A stretch of 64,000 bases of DNA from Fratercula arctica (taxonomy: Eukaryota; Chordata; Aves; Charadriiformes; Alcidae): positions 117,817,757 to 117,881,756 of the forward strand of contig CANTUZ010000001.1 in NCBI GenBank assembly GCA_947846985.1, read 5' to 3'. Shown one piece after another: positions 52,715-62,854 of this stretch (the stretch's first letter is position 1; each line of letters begins with the position of its first letter). The notes under the pieces were generated by a model. That model was given only the letters and a program-made list of their open reading frames with translations. It had not been told where the DNA came from and made no database searches. Both the position numbers and the translations under genes were made by a program.

Positions 52715-52759
52715 GGGGGACAAGGAAAAGGGAGACAAGGGAAAGGGGGACAAGGAAAA
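52715..52759 (+). repeat. 15-bp minisatellite, three copies
   Basis: Three head-to-tail 15-bp units: GGGGGACAAGGAAAA at 52715-52729, GGGAGACAAGGGAAA at 52730-52744 and GGGGGACAAGGAAAA at 52745-52759, then a partial GGGG. Units one and three are identical and the middle one differs at two positions, which suggests a higher-order duplication. Just downstream, GCAATGCTCACA and GCGATGCTCACA form a second short imperfect duplication. Confidence 0.9.
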
Positions 52760-53779
52760 GGGGAAAGCAATGCTCACAGAAGCAGCGATGCTCACAAACT
52801 AAAAAAAGGGAAATGTTTCATTGCCATAGCAGGCAGAGCATGTAAAGAAACAAATAAGCTCTCAGAATTTCACAATTGGGAGATAGAAGTTTCATCTAGT
52901 AAGATGCCAGGACTCTCATATTTTCAAAAACATACACAGAAACACATTCTTACATCCCCTTGAACTTCAAACTGTTTCAGACATTCTTCAGTCAGGCTTG
53001 AAAATGGCTATTTAAATTACAGAGTGAGCAGAAAGCATTACACCTTTTAGAAGAGACAAGAAAGAGAAGGAAGAAGAAAAAAAAAAAAAAGAAAACATAA
53101 CTAAATGCACAGTGCTTTAAAATGTGGGAAAAGAGGCAAGAAAAAAGGATCCCAAACCGAACTGCGCCCAGAAACAGAGAACTGAAGTGCAGTGCTGTCA
53201 TTGCTTTTCACAGCTGAGACCGTGTTGAGTACTCTATCTTCAGGAATTAATTCTTTTCAGACACTCATTGGCAATGGTCCTCTGAAATATTACAGACCTT
53301 GTGACACGAACAACATGCATAACTTCTGATCAGTGAATATTACCCTGTTGTCCAGCAAAGCAGGCTAGAGCCCTGCTTCTTTTCTCTGTACCATTCAAGG
53401 TGCAGCAAAAGCATCATGTCCTTGATATCTAAATGCCAAATGAAAAATTAAGGACTTTTTCTGCTTTTTGTCTTGTTTGCTTTTTACCGTTTTCTTTAGT
53501 GCTTATCTTCAAGGCTTAGTACTGTATTCCACTATAATAATTCTTAATAACTATATGTTGTAAAGCCATGCTTATGCCACAAACTACTCATAATTACTAT
53601 ACCAGTTAAAAATATTTCTGATGATGAAATCAGATTAAAAAAATTAGAACAGATTTTTCAACTGTTAAATATATCTTCTTCTGAAACGTAGTGTTTTCTT
53701 GTTTTAGATTTTCTTTCTTTTTTTTTTTCTCTCCTTAAAAAGATATGCACTGTCTATGTGAATTGGGTAGTTTTTACGT

Positions 53780-53960
53780 AAAGCAAGTTCTCTGCCTGAA
53801 GTTCATTTGCAGTCACAAACATTAGATTCCACTGAAAGAGTGATAAATTGTATTTACGTCACTTGGTCATTAAAATACATTAATTTTTTTACTTTGTTTC
53901 AGACTGTTGAGATTTATTGACATTTCAAGTGCTCCCAGAAAGTGAAAGAACAGTTCCAAG
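53780..53960. promoter_or_regulatory. Candidate conserved non-coding block with CRE-like site
   Basis: TTCATTTGCAGTCACAAAC, GTGATAAATTGTATTTACG, TTACGTCACTTGGTCATTA and AAATACATTAATT in close order. TTACGTCA at about 53855 resembles a CREB/ATF half-plus site and ATTTGCA resembles an octamer-type POU site. This is a motif reading only. Confidence 0.25.
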
Positions 53961-54538
53961 ATCAGTTTCAGGAGGGCAGATTAGTTCAAAATCACAAAAC
54001 CAACTTATTAATGATGGAAAGAGAGCTTTTGTTTTGATATATCTCTAAGCTCAATTCCTGCAGGTTACGCTTGAACCGGCACGTCAAAGAGACTGATCAG
54101 GAACAGTACATTTGCCAATAAAACCAAGTTATTAAAAAAGCCTCTAAAACCGTTTTTTCTAGTTTCTCAAATTTAAAGGTGTTGATTGTGTGAATATATG
54201 GTAGGAGGACTCCAGCTGAATACCCTGTATCATTACAATGAAGAATGTATAATCTTCATAAGTGAAGCACTTTATGAAACAGCCTTTATCTGTGGGGGTT
54301 TTCTTCTCTCCATTAAGTTACTCTCATTCAGTACCTTGAAGGCATATGCAGCTCCTCTCACAACCAACCTCAGAGGGAACTTGCTGAGCTCTTCAATACA
54401 TTATATGGTATATTGCAATAATTTGAGCAAATGTCCGTATCACTAAGAACCAGAGTTATTTCTTCTTGTATAAAAAGTATTCTCGCATCAGTGCTACCTT
54501 CTGCATCTTTCCATCAAGCTGTAGTGCTGTCTGATGGT

Positions 54539-54590
54539 ATCATAAAATACCAGGTTGGAAGGGAACTCAAGGATCATCTGGTCCAACCTT
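54539..54590 (-). mobile_element. Very short CR1 tail of another subfamily
   Basis: About 50 bases reading ATCATAAAATACCAGGTTGG, then GAACTCAAGGATCATCTGGT and CCAACCTT on the + strand. This is the reverse complement of a common avian CR1 3' terminus (CAGGTTGGAAGGGACCTCAAGGATCATCTGGTCC type, recognised from memory). Only the last part of the 3' UTR is present and the terminal repeats are reduced. It has no coding content. Confidence 0.75.
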
Positions 54591-56126
54591 GGATAATAGC
54601 TGAAAAAGTTATTCTGACGCACTTTCTTCTGACTACAAATTAATGAATTTTAAGCAGAGAACTGTGAAAATCACAGACCACGCCTCTTTCAAAAATATGC
54701 ATTTCTGAAGAAATAGCTTCTCTTTAAAGAAAAAAAACAAAACCAGACTAATGCTTTCTCCCAGTCTTAGGGTGTAAGTGAACAGCCAATGTTATATTAT
54801 AAAATTTTATCTGGGCAAAACTGAGATAAATAATATTTTCAATTAGGAAAAAAAAAACCTCAATATTCCATCCTTACAGGTAATGTGATAGTCACACAAA
54901 TGGATGTTCAAATTAAGGTCATCTGCCACCTTTCTCATCATTTCCAAGGAAACTTCCATGGTAAAGAATAGTTCTTTTTATTTTAATGATGAGCAATCAT
55001 TGAAATCTTTCACAATACTAAAAGATCTACTATGATACTGCTACATATTGCAGTATTGTTAAATCTGCTAAGAAAAACAGTCAATGAATTAAAAAATAAG
55101 CTACTAGAGAGTGAAAGCAGCAGTCTTTCTTTCTCTGAATTACTGCTCTGTGGGTCTACACTCTGTTCCTGTGGCATTTCACATTATCATGAAAGTTATG
55201 AGACAAGATGGCTCCATAATACCTTGCCCTTTCCTACTGTCGGGGGATACTATTTCTGATGCTCCTCCTAAAATATCCAGGAAATTTTGCTTTTAGATTC
55301 CCTCCTCAAGAGCAGCTATCAGCACACATCTGCAGGAGCTCCACATTCCAATGGAAAGCCTTGATTCATTGACAGAGTATTTTTCTAACAGAAACAAATA
55401 TTATCTGGAAAATATAGAAGCACAAATAAGTAATTGCAAACCTGGTTACTATTCGTAGAGAGCTATAACTACAAGCATTCGAACTAGGAGTTACAATTCA
55501 ACTGCAAGTAAAGAAAAACAGCCAGAAAGATGGCATACCAGGGCTCACATCCATACCCTGCACACATTCTTTGCAAGGGTCCATCCAGAGCTCCAAATTC
55601 TTTCTGCGATGTTAAAATGATTGATAACACTCTTATGTCTATGAATTTTGTCTTGAACAGGGCTCAGGTGGATATTCCTTTTCAAGATCCATCAACATAT
55701 AACTTCTTTACTTCCTCTGATCTTGAATTAAAGATTGGATCCTGACCCAGAAGAAATAGAGTGGTTGTAAAATAGCTGAAAGCTAACGTAATATTTCTTT
55801 AATGAATACAAGTCTTATTGACTGGGGGAAAGTAAAACACAATATGAATCAATTTGTGCCTGTTCTAACTGTGCATTTCAGTGCTAATGCTGCACAAGAT
55901 AAGCCTAAATGGTACTTGGGGATAATTTGTGCTTTTAATTTGTATGATTTTTTTGGCATAATCCAGGGGTCAAGTTTTATTCTAGTTTAAATTCACAGCA
56001 CAGTAGACCTGAGTAGCTCAACCGTTATTTACATTTGCCTATTTGGTTTCTCCTACTTGTACGACACGACAATTTAACAATGCTGAAGGACAAGGGGCAA
56101 TGCAAGACCAACCTGTCTTTTCCATC
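54591..56126. other. Non-coding sequence, no gene seen
   Basis: Unique AT-rich DNA between a CR1 tail and the LTR-like element. Nothing identifiable is seen. Confidence 0.7.
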
Positions 56127-56660
56127 TGTGATGGGCTGACCGTGGCTGGCTGCCAGCCTCCCATCAAGATGCTCTCTCACTCCCCCTCCTCAACAGGACA
56201 GCATGGTTCGTCTCCATGGGCTGCAGTCCTTCAGGAATAAAGCTTCCTCTGGTGTGGGCTCTCCATGGGCCACAGTTCCTTAAGGGTATATCAATCTGCT
56301 CCAGCATAGAATCCTCCGCAGGATGCTGCCTCCTGCTCCAGTGTGGTCCTCTCCGTAGGCTGCAGGGAAATCACTGTTCCGGCTCCTGGAGCATCTCCTC
56401 ACCTCATTCTCCAACTTTGGTGTTTTCAGGACTATTTCACACGCCCCTGCTCCCCCCAATCCTTGGTAGTATTTTTACTTTCTTACATACATTTACACAG
56501 AAGTGCTACATACATGGATGATGGGCTCAGCCATGTCCTGTAGTGGTTCCACCAAAGCCAGCAGTGCCTGGCACAGGGCAGCCCCTGGCATCTCTTCACA
56601 GAAGTCACCCCCCCTCCGGCCCCCCCAGCTCCCAGCACCTTGGCACCTATGCCCAGTACA
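56127..56660 (-). mobile_element. Probable solo LTR of an avian endogenous retrovirus-like element
   Basis: A 534-bp block with retroviral-type termini: on the + strand it starts TGTGATGGGC and ends GCCCAGTACA, giving TG...CA ends with a short imperfect inverted repeat. The flanks are CCATC (56122-56126) and CCAGC (56661-56665), an imperfect 5-bp target duplication. The body is GC-richer than its surroundings. It contains three copies of a 16-bp motif, TCTCCATGGGCTGCAG and variants, at 56211, 56260 and 56350. Its wording (CTCACTCCCCCTCCTCA, CTCCATGGGCTGCAG, CACAGAAGTCACCCC) matches a repeat I remember as dispersed in bird genomes. No gag, pol or env sequence adjoins it, hence solo. Minus orientation is inferred from memory of that family and is the least certain part; internal deletion relative to longer copies is likely. 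Confidence 0.6.
56211..56365. repeat. Three diverged 16-bp direct repeats inside the LTR-like element
   Basis: TCTCCATGGGCTGCAG at 56211-56226, TCTCCATGGGCCACAG at 56260-56275 and TCTCCGTAGGCTGCAG at 56350-56365, each separated by CTGCTCCAG or CTTCAGGAA-like spacers. The pattern suggests a larger diverged internal duplication array within the LTR. Spacing between starts is 49 and 90 bases. Confidence 0.8.
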
Positions 56661-58785
56661 CCAGCCTAAATGTATCTCTCGTTCTATGACCATAGGATTC
56701 AAAATAAAGAAAACCATGAGGGAAATAGTGGGAAGAAGTCGGTCTTTCACTTATTCTGCAGCTACACCTCAACTAAGAGTCACTTATTGTCCTGAAAATC
56801 TGGATTAAGCTTTTTTGGAAGTTTAATTATGGATCACATTAAGGCACTGTGTTTAAATAATTTGGCCCAGTTATCTAGAAGTTTGGGGATAAAAATTTAT
56901 TGAAAGTATGGGGAAGGTGGGAAAGTCAACAGTTCTGATTATTAAATTTTATGTCGTATTATGAGGCTCAGACTGTACAATCCTTTCACTTGTGTAAACA
57001 CAAAAGAGGACGCAACATGTGAAGTTAAAGACTAATCCCATGAGAATTACTGGAATGACTTTGAAGTGAATAGAATTGACACCAGATGAAAAACAAGCCT
57101 AAACTTTAAAACTACAAATAAGGTATACTGAACAGTGGTCCCATTTCATCATCAGTATAGAAGTTGTTAAAAAGAATTACCACTTATATTGCAAGGAATC
57201 ATGTGCTCTTTTGTCCTACAGGATGCAAAGGAGATACCCGTCTTTGGAGAATTATTGCAATCTGATGACAACAAGCAGATGAAGTAAGATGCTCTTAGCT
57301 TAATAGTGGCTGTGACATGCATCTGTACAAGAAATTGAAGATGGGTGAAATCAGTCTTACATGCTGACAGATGAGCCTTAGCCCATTCCAGTATCAAATC
57401 CACATTTTGCCTCTTTTTCATAACTTAGTGGAAAAATAGTTGTTCAGGCTAAGATATCTTATTATTTCCTATTTTCTTTCAAACACTTGCTTTCTTCAGC
57501 TGTTGGACAAAAAACAACATTGATCATGTAAAACATAAGATATGTACTTTATAAAAACTTTTTTTTTTTAAATCTACTGAATAGATACTTCAAATAGCTG
57601 CTGTCTTCCTTTCCCATTAGAGCTGGCCAAATTCTGTGCAACTGATTGCTTTATTGTGGAGTCCAACTTTTGACTCCCTGGTGACAAAAGCCATAATAGA
57701 TAAACAGCTGGGGTATTCTCTTCACTCAGAGATTACCTTTGCCAAGAATGCTTTTGCCTGTGAAAGCAAACACACACACAGACACACACACCAGGGAAAG
57801 ACTGTGAAAATCATCTAAGAAAAGCTGTAAACATTGCTCATTCCTTCTTCTAGGATTTTCTCTCGTCCTTATGACTGTACTGTGGAAGCAACTCATAGTG
57901 CACAATTGAGCTCAGCTCCACAGCATTGCCAGTTACAATTCTCTCAGTTATGCAGGGGAACAACCAAGCACAGAGATGTAAAATGAATTCCCTAAGATCA
58001 TAAAAAGCAGCTACAACATAAACAGGAATAGAAGGTAGCCACATCCATATGCTGATTTCCACAGCACAATTCATTCACTTTCTCCCTTTTCCTGGGAAAA
58101 CTGGACTGAATGTTTAGCTGCTCATGGATCAAACCTCTGATCCAGTGCGTGTTTACTGTTGTATATAGGTCAGACACAGGCCATGAAAAAGGACTTATTT
58201 TAGAAAACATGCACGTGTATGAGGCTGAAATCATCTAAGGAGATGAAAAGAGAATGACTGATAAGAAGAGGAAAGGGAGTTAATGTAACCAGTGTGACGC
58301 ACCAGCAGGATTATTTCAGTAGCAGCATTTCAAATCAGCCAAGCACAGTGGCAGCAATCAAGACCAAAGAAAAGATGGTGAGATATGACTGCTAGGGAAC
58401 AGGTTCCTAGGAGCAAGATTTAGCCACCGTTTCTGTCTAGTCAGGAATTAGGGTTATGTCAAAGATGACATGCAAGCAATGGGTTTTAGCTACTGAAAGG
58501 TGATGCCTAGTGGGGTGGTATGGGGAGGTTGTGGGATGACAGATGGAGAAAAGATGAAGGTATCACCCTAAAATATGCACTGAAGAAATACCCGGGGTGG
58601 CAGGCAGAGCAGTTTCAGTGAAGTATGTAGGAAAGGACTCAGTTTGGAGAGAAGATGAGGTGAACCTGAAGGGCAAGAGGTGCAGACAGCAGTCACGGAG
58701 AGGTCATTTAAGGAATTCAGAGATAAGGGAAAAAGTAGATAGTATTAAGATACGGAAGAGTCAAGGTCAAGTTTAAAATATCTAC
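56661..58785. other. Non-coding sequence, purine-rich toward its end
   Basis: Unique sequence with a (CA)n at 57771. From about 58240 to 58760 the + strand is strongly purine-rich (many GAGA, GGAAAG and AAGATG words) before the CR1 tail; it may be an unrecognised old repeat. Confidence 0.65.
57771..57791 (+). repeat. (CA)n microsatellite with one interruption
   Basis: CACACACACA, a G interruption, then ACACACACA. Confidence 0.9.
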
Positions 58786-58906
58786 GGTTGGATAGAGCTC
58801 TGAGCAACCTGATCTAGTGGAAGATGTCGCCTGCTCATTGCAGGGGGGTTGGACTAGATGACCTTTAAAGGTCCCTTCCAACCCAAACCATTCTATGATT
58901 CTATGA
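58786..58906 (+). mobile_element. CR1 LINE, short 3' tail only
   Basis: About 120 bases of CR1 3' end on the + strand: GGTTGGATAGAGCTCTGAGC, then ATCTAGTGGAAGATG, GCAGGGGGGTTGGACTAGAT, CTTTAAAGGTCCCTTCCAAC and the terminal ATTCTATGATTCTATGA. Its tail matches the minus-strand element at 10170-10260 closely in order and wording, so the two are of the same or sister subfamily. The 5' limit could be as far as 58761 (TCAAGGTCAAG), with about 15 foreign bases in between. It is far too short to encode anything. Confidence 0.93.
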
Positions 58907-60680
58907 CCACAGTGTATTTTTACTGGGAAAAGAAGAAATTTGATTAGGGGGAGTTTGTTAGGATGAGCATGAGAATGAGAAATGTAGGCACTGGGTTAAA
59001 CTTATTAGGAGTTTTAAGGACAGGTTTTAAGACTATCTGCCCCAAAGAACTTATACGTTTTATAAATGAACTTCTTGCACAGTCTGGGACTTTGCAAAGA
59101 TTCAGTCTTTGTTAATATATGGATCAAACTCACAGACGAGCTTCGAGTGTGAAATATCTCATCCGGCTTGCAGCACTCACCAACCTTTAGACAGAAATAA
59201 TAATAATGTGGTGAAATGGGATATGGCATACACCATCTGGCAGCTGTGCAAACAAGAAGAAGAACCCTATGAAGAACATTATTACACGTTTGGGGACCTG
59301 CTGATTACATTGTGTGTCTAAGGTTAGACATTTTGGTGTGCAAAATTTGAGAACACCGCCTAAATCATGGATAATTTAATAGGTTGCACATGGACTTCAC
59401 CTCTAGTTTATTAATTCTTTTTTATTCAACAATATATCCCTTTTTAAAACGCTGTCTCACTTTTATGGTGAACTTCTTAAAGTGCTGTTCCAAACACACA
59501 GAGCTGAAAGGAAGAATTCTCATTTTTCTGTAACAGTAGGAGTGCGCATAGTAGTCTGCTCCTATCAAGGTGTTCAGTACCCCCATATAGTTGAGAGTTC
59601 ATATTTCAAATTAATATATCACCCATGTAGATGGCAAATCCTCTTCCCCTTAGAAAGACCAGGGGAGTTTATATGTACCTTTTTTTTTTTTTTTTCCTCC
59701 TTTATAAAGGAGAACAACAGAAAGTGATTAAGGAGAGCATGTTAATAAAAAAAAGCTCTTTAAACCAACAAGCTTATGGATTTTGAAGGACTGCCAGGAG
59801 AGTCATTAACAGAAAATATTCAAAAGGCACTTAAATGTGTTCTCTGACTTCAATAGATTTGTTTCTGTCACCCCACAAGAAAACAGAACAACGGAAAGCT
59901 AAGGCTCACTCTCTGGCTGGTTCTCTGTGCTCGGCAGTGCATTTCAATTATCCATTCAGGCCTTTCTTTGCTGCCAGTACTCTCTCTCCCGCTCCCTCCC
60001 CACCCAAAAAACACTCATCTTTCCTTCACCTATCTCATGTTGACTATTTCTGCTACTTGAAGCCCTGACTTCCAGCTTCTCCTTTAAACCATCTCTATTA
60101 CCAGGGTAGAGTATTTCATCACACATGACTTGCACGTAGTCCCCTATGCATTCCTGCATTCTTTTCCAATCTCCTCTCACTGCCTCATGCCAAATTCCTC
60201 TTCTTTCTGAAATGCCATGATGTGTATATCATGCTGGTACTGCAGCAGATGGTGCTTCAGAGAAAAGAGATCAGGTGCACAATTAAGATGGACAGATTTG
60301 AAATTGCAGATTGAGATTAAGTTTTCCAGGTATGGAGAGGATGTTTGCATCAGATGTCACACGAACTTGGAAACTGGCCTCAAGCACCTTGAGCCCACGC
60401 TCCTACTTCTAACTCACATTAGCAACTTCTCAGTTCCCCTGTAAATGCAGGAACATTAGCACCTAATATTTATTCACCTGTTCTTTCATGCTGTCTCAGG
60501 ACAGAAAAGCACGTTGTTTCAGAATTATGGAAATGTAGAAAATTTGTTTTCTATGGATTTCTGTCTCAGGTCTTCTATGTCATTCCCACCGCAATACCTT
60601 TAGACCTTTTCTGTATCTTCTAGCCCAACCTCATGGCTCTCTGCCTCATCCCATCCTTCCTGTGATTGTCATAATCCAGC

Positions 60681-60700
60681 TCCCTCCCTCCCTCCCTCCT
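60681..60700 (+). repeat. (TCCC)n microsatellite
   Basis: Five TCCC/CTCC units in a pyrimidine-rich context. Confidence 0.9.
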
Positions 60701-62345
60701 GTTTTTCTATACTCTTCAATACTCTTAGTTCTCCTTCCATGACTTATGTGTAAAATCTTGGGTTTGTTGACTAGCTTGGCAAGGAACAGTACATGATGTG
60801 TCCAGCCCTCCGCGTACTAACCATCCTGATGACCGCTGCTTTACTTTTTCCTAGCGTCGATGTTAATTTAGTCTCTCTTCTGATCCCAGATGCTGACTTC
60901 CACAAAATTCTGTCAAATTTGGCATGTGGAATGACTGCTTAAGCTTCATTTCCTTAGGAAACCAGCTAAAACATTTCACTTCCTTTTTCTAAACTGGATT
61001 AAATAACTGTAAGATGGATGGTGTAGCAGCCAGACAAACATGACCTGGTCAGGAATGGCGCCAGGGTTCACAGGTGCTCCTTTCAAAGGCTGGGGAAAAC
61101 AGCACACGGTGTTGACTCATCTTTCAGCCCTCACGGATTCTCCTAATTGCTCGGTGAATTATTCACCCCAGCTTACTATTCCCTCCCTCACTCCTCTAAC
61201 GCTTACTTTGCTCATGTATTTGCATGCAACCCCTATTTGTCACTCTTCCCCTAAAGCACCTGCAGTCACAAATTCAAAAAGATAGCTCCCACTTCCACAG
61301 CATCAAGGACTGACCGTTCTAGGGGTGGGCTACAGCACATGGATGACACAACAGAGAAACATTTTGAAGTCCTGAATGACAAATGAACACCCTGTAATAA
61401 TCAGGGTACAATTGCAAATAATGAAATATCCTCCAGTGGAAGAACGGACCTGTTTTAAAGCTGGAGAAGAGCTGAAATTGTTCAAGTATAAAAGTATTTG
61501 TGACAAAATACAAGAGGAGGATGTAGCAGTAGTAAATTACAAGCTAACTGACACAGCACTGCTCTCATTAGCCATTAATTTAACTTACCTGGGAAAAATA
61601 CTCCTTTTTTGCTGTGTAGTGTATTCTTTTAAAATACGCAGAGCACGTAGTACCATAGCTTTTCTCCCATTGCGTTCAGCAAAATAAATTACATTTGAAG
61701 TTACCTTCTTAGTAAATCTCGAAGCCTAACATAATATACAGTCTGAATATTGAAACCAAGGATCTGAGCTTTTTGAATCAGCTGAAAAGATGAAAGAAAT
61801 ACTCAGTGAAATGTTACTTATAACATACTGGTTTTTAAACAGGAGAAACACAGAGTTTGCACATGCAAGGCTGAAAAAACAGCAGTTTTGATTCCCCAAA
61901 TCCTTTCAGCAAAAGATTTCAGAGAGGTTACAAATCTTAATTGACCATAGCACCACATGTCAGGAAAGGTAAGTAGTGTCATTCCTATGCCAAGGAGGAG
62001 AAAACGAGTACAACAGGAAGGAGCAATAGGTCAAGCCTGGACAGCATGACAGCCGGGATTAGAAGCCAGACATTGCTGTCTCTCAGTCCATGCTTAAAAA
62101 TCACTGCTCCAACAACAAACAAAAAAATTGTCGGTCAAATTTGATTGAATTTGAGATACCATTCTATAATCAATCATGACAGGGTTAATTCTCTTAAACT
62201 CTCACTAACAGATGCTAATCTGCCCTGGAGTACCTCCATGATTCCAGGATAATTATGAATGCAAATCTCAAAAAGCAGTTTCTAAGCGAAGAATTGTGCA
62301 AAGCTTTCTTTTTTGTTCCTTTTCTCTGCCTCCCAATAAACTCGG

Positions 62346-62374
62346 GGACACACACACACCCCCACACACACCCC
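62346..62374 (+). repeat. (AC)n / C-rich compound microsatellite
   Basis: AC units interrupted by CCCCC and followed by CCCC. Confidence 0.85.
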
Positions 62375-62826
62375 TTAGCAAACACTCACTAAAAACTAAA
62401 ACTTTAATCACATCACATCAAGGAGAGGTGATAACTATACAGATGGATTTAAATAAACCAGCAAAACTGTAACAGCTTAATAAGACTAATTGAGTGCGTC
62501 CAGTGTGAGGAAGCAGAGGGCTCTCATGAAATAAGCCACAATTCCAGGAGCTCTCCATTCTTCACAACCTCACTTCCCTACAGGAACCTGACTGTTCTAG
62601 CTTCTTTCATCCTGTACCCTAGCAGAAAATACCTAAAGGACAATCAGGGTCACACCACCTGAATTCTAGACATCTGTTTATCCTCGGTCCCTTCTGACCT
62701 TCAGTTCTATCAAGTGTTCATTGCAAGTCGCTCTTCTAAAAAATTCCACTGCACTTTCCAATATCCAGCTACTCCATAACTACTTTAAGCTCAACCCACT
62801 TTGAACTAACTTTTCTTCTGCCAGAG

Positions 62827-62854
62827 GAAAAAAAAACAAAACAAAAAAACCCCA
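62827..62854 (+). repeat. Short A-rich tract with CCCC end
   Basis: A9, CAAAACAAAAAAA, CCCC. Confidence 0.85.

Larger units (their letters stand above)
34801..53779. other. About 19 kb of non-coding sequence, no gene seen
   Basis: No transposon that I can recognise. The only structured items are the simple repeats, the 18-bp duplication at 44608 and the minisatellite at 52715. Frames of 110-137 codons (46562-46975 -, 47419-47766 -, 48745-49083 +) look like chance: composition follows the local AT content and there is no domain, signal peptide or repeat pattern. Confidence 0.65.
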
